This document shows positions 26,421-39,785 of a stretch of DNA of 64,000 nucleotides, piece by piece; the stretch's first letter is position 1, and every line of letters begins with the position of its first letter. This stretch comes from Symbiodinium sp. CCMP2592 (taxonomy: Eukaryota; Sar; Dinophyceae; Suessiales; Symbiodiniaceae): positions 1 through 64,000 of the forward strand of contig CAJNDT010000145.1 of assembly GCA_905221615.1 (NCBI GenBank). Direction: 5' to 3'. A program made the translations under genes and the position numbers. The notes below the pieces were generated by a model. That model was given only the letters and a program-made list of their open reading frames with translations. It was not told the origin of the DNA and searched no databases.

Positions 26421-29400
26421 CAACAGTGGCAGCAGCCGTCACAGGATGCCAGCACCCCGGAGTTGCCTGAGTTGTGGCTTGCCGTTGGCTTGGGAGAAAG
26501 TAGTAGGCTTGTCTCTTACCGGCTTTCAGGTTGAAAACATGATGAAGCCGAACCCTTCCGTGTCCGAGACAACCCCGGCCCAACAAGGCCAGACCCTGAA
26601 CCACTGACAAAAGAAAGCCGCAAATGGTAGAAGTATAAGCTCTGGGCACGATGCGAACAGTCATGATATCCTTCCCGCCTAGAAACTGGGGGTTGAGGAC
26701 TCTGGTTTAACTTCGAGTCTTGCATGGTCACTGGTTCCCGATAACGGATTCTGTGCGGCGCTGCGGTCAAGAAGCCGAGATGCCAGGGCTGCCAGGAGAT
26801 CTTGGGATCTCAGGGCGACCACCACTGTTTGCTTTTCGGAGCGTGCGTCTCGAGGGTTCTACGATGAGGCTTGGTCACAGACAACACGACTGCGAAAGGG
26901 CTATCAGCGCTTCAAGATTTGCGATCACCTTCGTCACCTTCAAGCACCACCTTCAATCCTATCGTATACCCTGCAAAACCTAGAAACTCTGAGGCCTAAA
27001 TCCAGCAGTGCCTTGCTTCTCCTCTCTAAATACTCAACAACTAAAATGACTAACAGCCGACTCCCGACCCCAAACCCCAGTATCCAACGCTTCAGCCCCA
27101 AGCTCTGAACTACGAGATTTGACCTCACAAGCAGCTGCGTCGCCTCTCATGCTTGCCTGGGCGCGGGCTGGACGGTGTGAGGCTTCCCGGCTTTACATGT
27201 ACAAAACACGTCGGCTCCTGAAAGTGGATGCGCCAAGTTGGGGTCCATGTGTCTTGTGTTCCAAATAAACACAAATCTCTTGCGTTCGCGACGGCGGCTC
27301 AGGAGGGTTCGGGAAACCCTATAGCCACTAGTAGCAATTACGCTGGCCCCTGAAGCTCGGTCCCGCAGCCAAACTCACGCAAATTCAATATGCAGCTCCC
27401 GAGTATTTCTTCGATGGCTCCTCAGCATGGGCTTCGGAAACCGCGACCTGAAAGGCGGCACCCAATCACCAACGCAGCCAGCTGAAGCAGGACAGCCCAA
27501 CCCACAACACAAAAGGTCACCAAGGCAGGATGCCAGGACGGCGGAGGGGGAATGCGGCTCTCCGCAATGATGGGCGGTGGGCCCAGTGGCAGAAAAGCCG
27601 GAGTCGGACCAGGGCCCTTAACAAGGCAGCTGAGAATGAGGTACAGCCAGCGCTGTTAGTTCGGCTTCGGTTTCGCTTCGTCACTGCATCCAGCGCTGCA
27701 ACATGCAGACCAAAACAAGTGAGCCTTAAGTTGAAGCCCTTGCCATCATCCAACCACTAGGCAAACCTCAACCAGCGGATGGGTTGAAAAGCACTGGACT
27801 CCAATGGCCATGCCGGGTCGCCTCCACACAAACAAAGAGGATCGGCCCAATATAAAAAGCACCTGTCGTCAATCTCAGATTCGCTGTTCGAGCAGTCTGG
27901 CAACATTCCTGCTCGAGCTGCTACAGTCAAGGCCAACTTGCGATGTGCTATGACCAAATCGAGGCTTTCTCAGGATTCAAGCCAGAAGCCGCAACAAGCC
28001 TTTGACGGGTCGCTGGTAGACAAAGTCCTGCATGCCGCAGGGAAGGGCTACGACATCCTAACACTCATGTGCCCTAACAACCTCACCTGAAAGCCCAGCA
28101 AACCACCAGGATTCCATACTCTAAGTTGGCAGGATCCAGCGTTCTAACAACCACGGGCGAGAAGCTTCCCTCGAACTGGCGAGACTCAAACGTTTCGAAG
28201 CCAAAATGAAGCCTGCACACTGGAATTTGCAATGAACCGCGCTTTCCGGAGGATTCGGTCGCACCGGGAACGCGCAAATTATGGAACATGGGGTGCAAAC
28301 TGTGCACCTGACAGCAGCGGGAGCGTGGAATATTTCGCCTATGCCTGCAGAGCCCCACGTCTCCCAACTTCGTAAGAACCCCCACCACACTACCATGTGG
28401 AGTTCAGGGTCTGTAGGGGTAGGTAGCGGGTTTAGAACCGCAAGGCTTTGGGGCTTGAGAGCTTGAAGGGCAAAAGCGCTGCTGCACATCTATTGCACGG
28501 CGCGTCCTGCAGGAAGGTCATGACCTTGCACCGTTACGGCCACCAGCACTCCACAGAACATTCTACACTTCCAAATCCACGTCGGGTTTCGGCAATCGGC
28601 TGCAGGATTTTGGGCGCGGGGGCTTCAGGGTAGGACTCAGAATGCGGCTGAACATCTTGAACTTCGCAGGCGTGACCCCCACACAACCACACAACCACTG
28701 AACCAATGGAAGCTGGCAAACCAGGCCCCAAAACCCCACAACCATCGAGCCCAAACGACCAAGGGAAGCCCGAAGTCCGCAGCCCGGCGTTTGTAAACCC
28801 GGAACATTAAAGCATGATGGCCCCAAGCCTCAAAATCGCATCCCTAGAACCAGAATCCGAAACCTTCACCTGCAAAGTAACAAACTTTCAGGCCCTGGAC
28901 ACTTCTTCCAGTCCGTCTTCGAATCGACGATCGGAAATTGGCAGCTCCTGCAGCAAAATAGGCCGTGTGACTGCAGAACATGCATGCTGTACGTCTCCGT
29001 GTCCCCACGCGCATCCCTTCCCACACCCTGCATCCCGCACCGTTCCTTCCGTCGTCGAACCGAGCGTCCCTCGTGCCCCATCCAGTCCTTTCCCGTGTTC
29101 GTCGCACGTCCCGGCCCGCTGTTACATAGGTTCTTGTGCTTTCTGTATCACCAGGTATTCTGTTACGCGGGGTCTTCTGATTCTGAACAGGGTGGTTTTC
29201 TGTTAGACAAGGTCTTCTGCTCGATTCGACAGGGTTTTCTTCCTCACAAGGAATTCCGATAGACAACGGCTGTAAATGTTCTGAGTTCAGGGTTGCATTC
29301 CATGGGTTGAGTTGGCTTGTATGCAAATGCAAATTGGCTGTATGTGTTAGGGGGCACGAAGCCAACTGTGGGGACCCCTTAAATGTCCAGGTTCCACTTT

Positions 29401-29485
29401 GGGACCACGCCATCCATGTTTGCCAAAGCTGCTAACCCATGGTCTAATGCTCTTGGGGACCAAATGAAAAGCATGTGTATAATTA
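26421..29485. other. Unassigned DNA, no supported gene
   Basis: Short overlapping ORFs on both strands with no conserved motif. Scattered CCCTAAA/TTTAGGG-like words occur (for example around 26,975-27,120). Confidence 0.5.
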
Positions 29486-29642
29486 TGTGTGTATGTGTGT
29501 ATATATGTGTGTATATATATATATATATTTATATATTTTTATTTATCTATTTATTTATTTATTTATTTATATACGTATTTGTTTATGCATCTGTATACGT
29601 AGTCTTGCATATACATATTTATAGGTACATTTATAGTTATGC

Positions 29643-29674
<32 letters not shown>

Positions 29675-29800
29675 GGACAGGTAGATAGATAGATAGATAG
29701 ATATATGTCTACATGTCTCTGAATATAACTGTGCGTGTGCATGCTTGTATGTGTATATATATATATATATACATGCATATATGTAATATCATATCTCTCT
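29486..29800. repeat. AT-rich microsatellite block
   Basis: Runs of TGTGTATATA, TATTTATTTATT, ATATATAT and TAGATAGATAGA, ending in TCTCTCTCTCTG. Local composition is far more AT-rich than the neighbours. Confidence 0.9.
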
Positions 29801-31910
29801 CTCTCTGTCTCTGTGTACCTCTGTAAGCTGTTCTGTTACACAAGCTCTTCTGCCTGCTAGACAAGGTCTCCTTTTAAACAAGGCTTTATCGTAGACAGGG
29901 TCTTATTGTAAGGGTTTGAAGAGCTCTGTGCCTGATTTTCTTTGGCTTGACTTGGTTTGTTTTGTGGGACGGCACTTGTAAGATGCCATGCCTGCGTGCA
30001 CTTTGTTTTTTTCACACGGTTTCGTAGATTTCAGTGGGCGTGATGGGGTGTGTTTGGGGTATGGGTCGCCACACAAATTTCGGCAGTGCCACCTTCACGA
30101 CAGAGAACATAGCCTGCGCAGTGCTGCACCTTCGCTCAAACCCGCTTTCCCGCGTTAGCAAATTCAGTCAAACCAAAACAATTTGAAAACCCAAGACAGC
30201 TTCCCTCAAAGAACCCTGAGCAGAATATTCCAACACCATGCAGACGCTTCGTATCTGCCACGGTCTTCAAAGGCTGCGACCCACGTGCAAAGCAACCTAA
30301 GTCCTTTTGAACTCCAACGTCTCCAATTTCTGTCGATGCCATATTTTGGCCCCTGTCTGTTGCACACCTTCGCTCTCCAAAGCATGACCCACGGACGTGC
30401 TCTTACAAAACGCATGTCGGAAAGAAGGACATGTTGGGCAGAGCGTGATTCTCTTCAAGTTTACACACTCTCGGAATGGCTGTGCCGGGTTTGCTTGTCT
30501 TCATACTCCTTGCCCGAAAACGGCTCCGAAACTTTAAAAGCGAAGACCCCATGTCCAAGAAAGCTACAAAAACAGTTTAAGCACACTGCAAATGCCATTT
30601 CCCGAAATTTTGCGATATCGGGTGGTGCTCTAGGCCTTCTCGAACCCCACCCTCGTGCACTGCCTTACTCGGGTTCTTGCCTTGGCTTAGCTTGGCGAAC
30701 CTGGTGATGTCCAGTCCTGTGCGCTTTAGGACCAGAGCAACCTTTTTTGGCAAACCTGGCGATGTCCATGGTCGACCATTCCTGTGCACAGCCCCATGTT
30801 GTTACGCCGCATTTCTCCCCGTTCTGCATATCCCCCGCGTCCCTCGCCCTCCCGGCATCGCGCTTTGTCGAGCCCCAAACGCACAACTTTCATGCTAAAA
30901 CCGCAAACCTAACCATGAAGCCCGACACTTGACCTCCCAAAGCTGCACCAACAGCTCTTTGGACACACATGCTGCAACCCAGACCCGAGACGCATGTCGC
31001 TCGATCCTCCAAATCCTGGACCTTAAACCCAGCGGCAGAAGCCCTATGCACCAAGCCCTTGACCTCAACTCCAGCTGACCTAAACCCTTGGAACCCACAG
31101 CCCACGGTTCTGGCATGAAGGGTTGCCGTTTCGGGTTTCACAGTGACTTGTGGGCTTCGGGCTTATACTGTTCGGGCTTTCGGCTTGCAGACTCAAGGTT
31201 GTGGTTTAGGAGTTGTAGCCTAAGCTACTGAGGGTTGAGGATATGAGATCCTGTTTCTGGGCATTGAGGTTCAAGGTGTTACGAGTGAAATTCAGAGCTT
31301 GCAGGTTGGGCTGTAAGACTTAAGGGTCCAGGGTTTAGGCTTCGCAGCAATGCGTGCAATTCGGGCTTAAGGGCCTCGGCTTTGGATGGGTTTTAGGGCT
31401 TGGGCTAAGGGTTTAAGGTCCGTGGTCTACCCCTCCCCCCTTCCCGTCGCTGCAGCTCGGCCGGCGCAAAGCGCTCGAGCACGAGCGCGCTGTCTCCCTG
31501 TCCTCATGCGATGGCTAACATGGCGAGAAGACCGATTATGTGTCAGGGCGTTCGAGCCGAGATGAGTCAGCGGATGAAGTTCAAATCATGGATCTTACCT
31601 AAGTCTTACTTCGGGCTCAGGGTTGAAAACGATCTGGGCCCAGCAACCCAGGATCCAAAACCCTTGAACAGCGAAAAGCGCCATGCCTAACGGCCAAAGC
31701 CAGAAGCACGAAAAAAGGGACTCAAGACATATTTTGCTTACCAACCCTAAACCGCAGCTGCCACGTATCCCAAGCCTTAGTTGTATATGTGGTTCCAATC
31801 AGTACTGCCCTGTGTCTAAACCCTCTGAACGCTTTCCAAGCCCACTCTCAACTGCCCAACAAAACCTAAGCCCTCCAAACCTCTTCCTAAGCAAAGCTCC
31901 TATGTGTGTA
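29801..31910. other. Unassigned DNA with telomere-like words
   Basis: No supported gene. 31,140-31,430 is rich in GGGCTT, GGTTTAGG and GGGTTT words. Confidence 0.45.
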
Positions 31911-32215
31911 AATACAAACAAGCAAACAAACACACATACATACATGTACGCTTGCATATGTACATGCATACATACATGCATACATGCATGCATCCATGCA
32001 TGCATCCATGTGTAAATTCATGCATACAATGCCCTACGTACATGCCTAGTTACATACACACACACATACATAGACATGGATACATACATACATACGTACA
32101 AACATACGTAAATACGTACATACGTGCATGCGCATACATGCATACACATGCATACCTGCATACTTGCATACGTGCACACATATGTCCATACAAAGGCACG
32201 CATGCACATTCATTC
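31911..32215. repeat. CATA/CATG microsatellite
   Basis: Degenerate TACATGCATACATACA-type repeats with ACACACAT sections. The ORFs here (Tyr/His/Met-rich) are repeat artefacts. Confidence 0.9.
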
Positions 32216-35200
32216 ATGCTTGGATGAGTGCAAGCAAGTGCAGATATTGGATATATTATGTAGGTGTGCATTTGGCAATAGTCACCATATGTACAGTTGA
32301 ACCCCCTCACTGCACTCTCTGTGATTACAGGTTCTGTTTCCCTTATCTCGAAGCTTGTTATAGAACAACAGCAGTTATACAACAATGGATGATCTTCAAA
32401 GGCCTTCCGTTTAAGTACATCACCATGTACTGCACTGAACATCACTGAACCACATTGTATCACACTACACAAAATTGTATACACTACGTTACATTGCATT
32501 GCAAGTAATTACACGTACCTTACATTAATCAACTTTTAGCCCATCCCTTTGACATAGAATCACATTACATGACTTACCTTTTAAATCCCGCTCAAAAAAC
32601 TTTCAAAGCATAATCTCTGAAGCAGCAAGGAAGATCTGGGCGCTCGGGTTCCGGCGACGCTTTGCCTTCGAAACTCCCGCTGCGATGTCGGCACAGGACG
32701 AACTTCGTCTGCACGAAAATGTTGGCTGTGGCCACGCACCTTCAAGGCTCAGGCACATGCCAGCATCACCACCGTATCGTCGAGTCCGAGCATCGTAGGC
32801 TGTAGGCCTACATGTGGTAGTAAGAAAGGTATGAAGCCTTTCACCTAAAAACTTGCGGCGAGAAAAGCCCCTTTAGGTTTTAGGGGGCTTAAAGTTTGAC
32901 CTGACCCCCTGACCCAAGAATGGGAAAGAAAAGACTGTACAGAAGGTCTGGTTGTGGGCATGAGGGACGATGAAAGCCCTAAACCACCAAAACCCTCTAA
33001 TTTTCCTATACCCTCTGTAAGCCTTCCGCTCCCAAAGCTCCACCAAAACCTCGGCTGTAAGCTTTGCCTGTCCCTCCGTTTCTGCCCTGCACCCAAACAT
33101 TCCGAATCCCCCTCGCCCAAAACCTATACTATCAAGGTATGGTACCAGCACACCTTCACCCGGCCCTCGTCATTGATGTCGTGGGTGCTTGGGGCCAGCA
33201 TGATTGGTTACAGGGAGGTTTTTACACCAGCGGTTGAAAAGCGTCGAGATTAAAACCCTCAAACCAAACCCAAAAGTGTGGGCTTGCGGAGGATTGACCA
33301 AAAAAGGACCCCTCTATAGCAGTGAGCCACCAATAGGATTCGCTGTCGAGGCCTTAGGGTTGAGGGCCTGTGAATTACGATCAATAGGAGACCGGCACAA
33401 ACCCTACATGTTCCTCCGGCAATAGATAGTCCAACACCTTCGATTACATGTCGGCACTCTTCTCTATGTTCTTTTGGGATGCTCCTTAAACCCTGAACCC
33501 TAGAAGAAGCGGCCTCACCCATGTGCTCAAGAGGAATGTCGTCGTCGGTCTTGAGCCAGAAGACCTGGGCAGGGGTAAAGAGGGGTCGTCAAGCAGTAGC
33601 ACACGCTCGCCGACTGGAGCTATTTGACATGCACACCCATCAATATTTGTAAAGCAACTTTTCTACTCTCACCCAAACCAATACCCCACATCTACTTCGA
33701 TGTTTCGAGTCTGTAGAGCCAGTGTCACGAGAGCTCGGGTCCTCATAGTTCCTGCCCAAAGCTCGGAGTTGCAGACGAACTCAAACCCTGGCACTTCTAC
33801 ACCCTGAATTCTTCCTGGCAGTTTTTTACTGGCGTCGAGAAGCTCAACGGGGACTGCCATGCCAGCTGCATGGAGTGCGGCGCGTGAGCTTGCCTGGAGT
33901 TCTCAAGACCCTTCTCTGGGATCTGATCATCCGAGGGACCGCTGTGTCCACATGTACCGTCTTCTGCCAGGGGTGAGGAGCACAAGGAGCAAGGATTTTC
34001 GAATCAACGAAGGCAACTTAAGACGAGCAGCTGTTGGTGTTCGGGAACGCGGGCACTCCGTCTTCATGAGACACCCCGTCTGCGGGTTTCGGATTGAAAG
34101 CGTGCGCCCACAAAGCGAGCGCCCACTGTGTAGGGCTCAAGACTTCAGAGGCTAGGGCCTGCTCTGATCCTGCGTCACGGGTTTGGGGCATTGGGCGTTG
34201 GGCATTGTTGCTCAGGAGCCTGCTAAGCTTTACATCGTGCATCTTCGTGAGACGTGAGACGCTTGAAGTGCTACAGGGTGAAAGTTTTTTGGGAGAGTTC
34301 AAGCGTCGTGCATTTAGGGCGCCACTGCGGTTAAGATGCTGGCTCACGGCCGAATGGCCGTCAAAAACACATTATTTTGTGGCTCAACAGCCAAAAGCCT
34401 TCACCGCAGGGGATAGATATGCTGATATGCTACAGAATCCCACCAAGCCTATTCCAATCGTTGGTGGCTCTTTCCTATGCTTACATTACATCTTTGCAGC
34501 CCTAGCAGCATGGCAGCAAGAGGCGGAACGGGGTGGGTACAATTTCAGCCACATGTTGCCGGGGCGCAGGCTCTTAAGCAGCTGTGTCTCAAACGTGGAC
34601 TGTGAACGGTTCGAGAAGCAAAACAGCTTCCCGGTGTCTCCACGTCTGCTGTATGGGAGCTTCCCGAACTGACATGCTGGCAGTTTAGACCCGAATAAGC
34701 ACAGTTCATACGAGCGGAAGGAGTGATCAGAAACGGATCCCTCATCTGCGTCGTCCCCATTCGCTACAGCCATCGATCTCCCGAAACACGCTCTTCTCAG
34801 GGTTTGGTGTTTGGGGTTCTGTCGTCCTTTCAACACAGTGTGAGGGCTTAGAGAGTCGGTAAAGCCTATTGCTAAAGTTCGCTTCGTCACTTGCATAGTG
34901 CCACTGTATTGTAGCAGATCTGTTGTAATTCTCCAAAGGAATAAATCGCCTCACATTCCACTACACTTCGGGCGTAAGTCCGAGTGCCGTGGTTTAGCGC
35001 GCCCGAGTTCACGGTGCTAGGCTTCGAACTTTGAGCTTGGGCTTGTTTGCAATCACGTAATGATTTTTGTAGGCCAAGCCCCGGGCGGGAGTGCATCATT
35101 GCCCAAAGAGGCACAGCGTGGACAACACTGCACGTCGTTGATGGCCTGTGCCAGAAAGGGACAAGTCAGGCACGGGAGAGGGCAGTCGCAGAACGTCGCG

Positions 35201-36685
35201 CAAGGCTGCACGATAAACGTCCATCGGAGCTGATGCTTTCGGCAAGACAGTCCCAGTCTTCAGCACTTTCAACGTGGGAGGGCATATGAGGCGGAACTTC
35301 CAATTAGCAACACACTGCGCTGAGGCCGGTGCTAAGTTGCTGCCGGCAAGCTTGAGAGACTTGTAGGGGCTTGGTTGCACCAGAACGGGATTTGCAAAGG
35401 TTTCATGGTCGGGCCAAGCTGTGCTTCCAGTTCTGCACTGGGAATGCCCCAATCCTCGCAGCGCAATGATAGGAAAGGGAAACTGCGTGGTAGCCATGCC
35501 CCGTATTTTGAGTACAGCAGCCGGCATGCGCCACTTTTGCAACTGTGCTGTCGAACGTCGAGCAAGCAACTGAGAGTTGCGACAGCGTGAACTGTCAAGA
35601 TTCAAAAAGCTCGCACTGGCAGTATGCACTGTCTTGCTGCTTTGACAACTTACTGCTTTGCCTGCTTGCGATGTTCCGAAAGCAATATGCAAAGCCCCTG
35701 ATCTCAACGATGTAAGAATCGAACCTTCGTCAACATCTTCTGCTACACGTGCTCGAATGCCGGATGCAGACAACTGTGGCGATCGGCACATGGTCGTTCG
35801 GAATTGTGAAGCTGAGATTGGTCAATCTTCAGAAACACCAGGAACAACATGTGCACGGATACTACGGATCACGTGATTGTCATGAGGAAGGCTGACTCCG
35901 AGACAAGAAACAAGCAGCTGGCAACAGTGTGTGCACCTTCGTTGCTTTCGTCCCGCACTTTTGTCGTCACTCGTCACCTGGGATCATGTTGCTTTTGTTA
36001 ACTCTAAATACTACTTGGGCTGAATCTCTAGGCCTTATGAATTCCTGCTCGGGGCGAACCTACTCCAGGAGGACTGTCCACACGGCACAAGAGGGGTCCC
36101 TGTAAGTTGTTGCTGAGGCGGATTGATCATTGCGAGTCATTGCTATGTCGAATTCATGTTTTCCAGCATCTCCAATCTACACGAGCGGTAGCAGTCCCAG
36201 GTACACCCCGCAGACCAACTAACTGCTCAGTCAGCAGAGACTGTGGCACAGCTAGATCCAGGTACTGGACAACCACATCCAGGAACCAGTCGGAAAGCAA
36301 TGGAAGCCGTGACTTACCCTTGTCACTGTAAACAGGATCCCTCGACAAGTGCCCATATCATCTTCAAGAACTCCTTCCCATACAAAAGCCTGGAGGGAGG
36401 GGGTCAGCGGAATCTGCAAAGCACGAAGTTCGCACCTGATCAGAAAAAGCTAGGGGCCAGATGCTTGCAATGTTGGCGTAAAGCTTCTTCACTGCCAAAG
36501 ACCTCCAACGACAAGCGACGTCCCAAGTTCAAACCCCCCAAAAAAAGAACCCTGGCCCTAATCGGCAAGCCGGGCATTTTCAAGCTATATATCATTGTGG
36601 TTGGGGCCTAGGGCAGCCTGAAGGCAGACGCTTGCGGTTAGGGGATGATGATGGTGACAACGGTGGGGCGGACAGTCAAAGATGT
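32216..36685. other. Unassigned DNA, no supported gene
   Basis: The largest frame is 231 codons on the minus strand (35,096-35,791) with no recognised motif. CCCTAAA-like words are present (for example TTAAACCCTGAACCCTAG near 33,488). Confidence 0.45.
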
Positions 36686-36890
36686 AGTATCATGTAGTGA
36701 TGCTCCGGGTACTGATGGTTACGGTCACGGAACAAAGAGGGCCGTGACGAGTATGATGATGACGACAACGATGAGGACCCAGACAGGACCATGACGACCA
36801 CCATGACGACCATCACGACAAACACAAGTGCCACCCAAGTCATGAACATCACGACCATCAAGACCATCACGACCACCTGAAATGTTCCCT
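36686..36890. repeat. GAT/GAC/CAC triplet-type repeat
   Basis: Degenerate ATGATGACGAC and CATCACGACCA units. Confidence 0.8.
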
Positions 36891-37124
36891 GCTGAGCATG
36901 ATCCTCAGAAACTGGCTGCAACTGCAGCAGGAGAATCAGTTTCTGGAACCTGATCTCGCGACTTCTGCAGGTGTGCAGGTCGGGACTTAGGGCAACATTA
37001 ATCGAATAGCAGCTCCCCTTTTTTGTGCTTGGGCCGAGATCGAGGTTGACTCGGTGTGCAGTCCTACCAGGCTTGAAGCACGCTTCCAAAGTCTCCAACC
37101 GATTGAATCTACAAGCCAATGCCC

Positions 37125-37125
<1 letters not shown>

Positions 37126-37155
<30 letters not shown>

Positions 37156-37156
37156 A
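37126..37156. repeat. Short (CTG)n tract
   Basis: About nine CTG units, giving poly-Ala/Gln/Leu in the overlapping frames. Confidence 0.9.
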
Positions 37157-37899
37157 AGCGGCTGGTTGGGGAGCAGGGCGTTCTCGACATCGGGTCCTGG
37201 CAGAGTCAGAGTTGATGCCATGACGCAAGATCCACACTGCGCTAAGGCCGAATCGGGATGTACTGTGTCCCAGCGCACACGCCTAAGCACAGCAGCCCGT
37301 GCACCGATGAAAAGTCCATGGCTTGCCTGACCCATCTCGATTGTCGGCTATGGCTCACTTAGACGATCAGCCTTCTCAATCTTCGTGTCTCCGGTGCTGC
37401 AGTCTCGCTCGGTTGAAAGGACATCTTTGGTGGGAGACTGCAGTCTCATCTAGGTGTACTGCACATGCCTTCGCTCTGAAGACGCACAATGCTGAGCCGA
37501 AAGCGTGCAAGAAACATCAAAGTCAGCGACAACTCATCGACTTACCTCGTCACGTGAAACATCACCACATCAGCACCGCATTCGTATGTGTTGTAGCCAT
37601 TGTCTCCGATGCTGCAGACCATGATCTGGAAGAAGGTCGTGGATACGGCCCTACAGACCTGCAGAGATGTTCTCGCTGAAGGTTTAACCCTGAACAGTGG
37701 CCTTCGAGGCATCATTAATTTGTGGAGACTGAAGGCAGCAAAATGAAAACTCTTAAGCTTGACGACTTTTGTGCAATGAGCAACAGTTAACATGGTCCAA
37801 GACGCCTGTCCAGAAGCGGCTGGAAGCGAAAACTTTGTCTTTCCAGACAGCAGAAATTTGCTAGAACGGAGGGCCGGCGTGGAACTCGTTTAGCAGCAC

Positions 37900-39785
37900 G
37901 AATGTGCCGTCGCACCCTGGTTGCAAAAATTGCTAGCACAGAGCACAGGTGTGCAAGTCTTTCAGCACCATGTGCACGTGGTCGCATCCTCGATGCAAAG
38001 ATTTGTTGGCACGGAGCACCGGTTCGTTTTAGCAGCGTGGGCGCGTGGTCCCACCCTCAATGCCAAAAAAGTTGCAAGCACAGACCACCGGTGTGGAAGT
38101 CTTTCAGCAAGGTGAGCAGCTGGTCGCACCCTCAACGGGAAAAGTTGCTAGAACAAAGTACCGGTTGATGAACGAGTGGCTGCAACCTGAATGCAGAAAA
38201 TGCAGCTGAGAAGACCAGACTGGAAGTATTTTTGGCGAATTCGCGGTCCTACCCTGCGTGCAAAAAAGTCTTGCACGGGGCACCGATGTGAAGTCATTAA
38301 TCAATGTGAGCGGGTGGCCCCACCCTCCATGCAAAAAGATGCCAGCGCAGAAAACCGGTATGGAAGTCTTCTAGTCGCGTGAGCATGTGGTCGCACCCTC
38401 AATGCAAAAATTGCTTGCACAGAGCACCGGCGTGCCAAACTCTGAACAACGTGAGCACGTGGATGCACCTTCAATGCAAAAAAACATGCAAAAACTTTCT
38501 GGAACAAAGCACCGGCGTGGAGCTTTGCAATTAGCAGCGTGAGAGTGTTGGTCGTACCCTCCATGCTGAAACTTACCACGCAGAGCACAGGTGTGCAAGT
38601 CTTTCAGAAGTGCCAGCGCATAATCGCACCCTGAATGCCAAAGCTTGCTAGCACCTAGCATTAAAGCACAAGTCTTCTTACTAATGCACCCTCCTCCATG
38701 CAACAGTTTGCTAGCGCAGCACACCGGATCGGAAGTCTTTTCGCAGCATGCGCATGTGGTCGCACACTCAATGCAACAACTAGCTAGCAGAGCGCACTGG
38801 TGTGCATTTCTTTCAGCATCGTGAGCCAATGGTCGCACTCTGAATGCAAAAAATCTTAGCACACATACCGGTGTGCAAGTCCTTTAGCAGTGTGAGCGCG
38901 GGATCCCACGTTCGATTCAAAAAATTGCTAGCACAAACCACCGGCGTGGAAGCCTTTCAGCACTGTGAGCTGCTGGTCGCACACTCCTTTCGAAAAGTTG
39001 CTCACACACACACACACACACAGACCTTGTGTGGAACTTTCTTGGCAGCCTGTGAAAGGTCTTGCACCCTCAATGCAGACATTTGCTAACACAGAGCACG
39101 GTTTTCAAGTGCTTTAGCAACGTGAATGCGTGGTCCGACGCTCATGCAGCAAGGTGCTGGTACCGGGCATCTGCGTGAAAAGTCCTTGAGCAGCGTGAGT
39201 GCGTGTTCGGACACTCAATGCAGAAAAAATGCTAGAAAAGAACACCGGCATGGAAGTCTTTCAAAGCCGTGCAGGCATGGTCGCACATGTAACATAATGC
39301 ACGAGAGTTTTTCTCACTGGGCACCGGTGTGAATCTCGTTGAGCAGCGTGAGCGCATTGTCCCACCAGCATGCAAAAATCTGCTCTTGACAAAGCACCGG
39401 CGTAGTAAGGCTTTGAGTACGGTGACCGAATGGTCGAAGCACCGGTGCGGAGTCTTTAATCAACATCAAGCAGCCTGTGCGTGTGGTCGCACCCTCAATG
39501 CGAAAGTTTGCTGGAACAGAAAGCCTGTGCACACTTTATTCAGTAGCCTCAGTGCGTGGTCCCACCCTCCATGCAAAGTAAGCTGCAAGCTCAACGAAGC
39601 GGTGCGCAAGGCTTTTAACAGAGTAAGCGCATGTTCACATGCTCAATTAATTGCTAGCACAATGCACCGGCGGGGAAGTGGTTTCGCGGCATCAGGGTGT
39701 AATCTCACCCTCAATGTAACAACTTGACAACACAGAGCTTCGGCTTGCAAGGTTTTTTACCAGCATGAGCATTGGCCCCACCCTT
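37900..39785. repeat. Degenerate satellite, left block
   Basis: Tandem units of about 70-80 bp with the common words TTGCTAGCACA, GCACCGGTGTGGAAGTC, TTTCAGCA, GTGAGCGCGTGGTCGCACC and CTCAATGCAAAA in that order. Units are strongly diverged. A CACACACA run interrupts at about 39,002. Confidence 0.88.

Noticed and set aside
35096-35791. 231-codon minus-strand ORF
   Set aside because: No recognisable motif and no conserved neighbour; length is possible by chance in GC-rich DNA. Left as unassigned.
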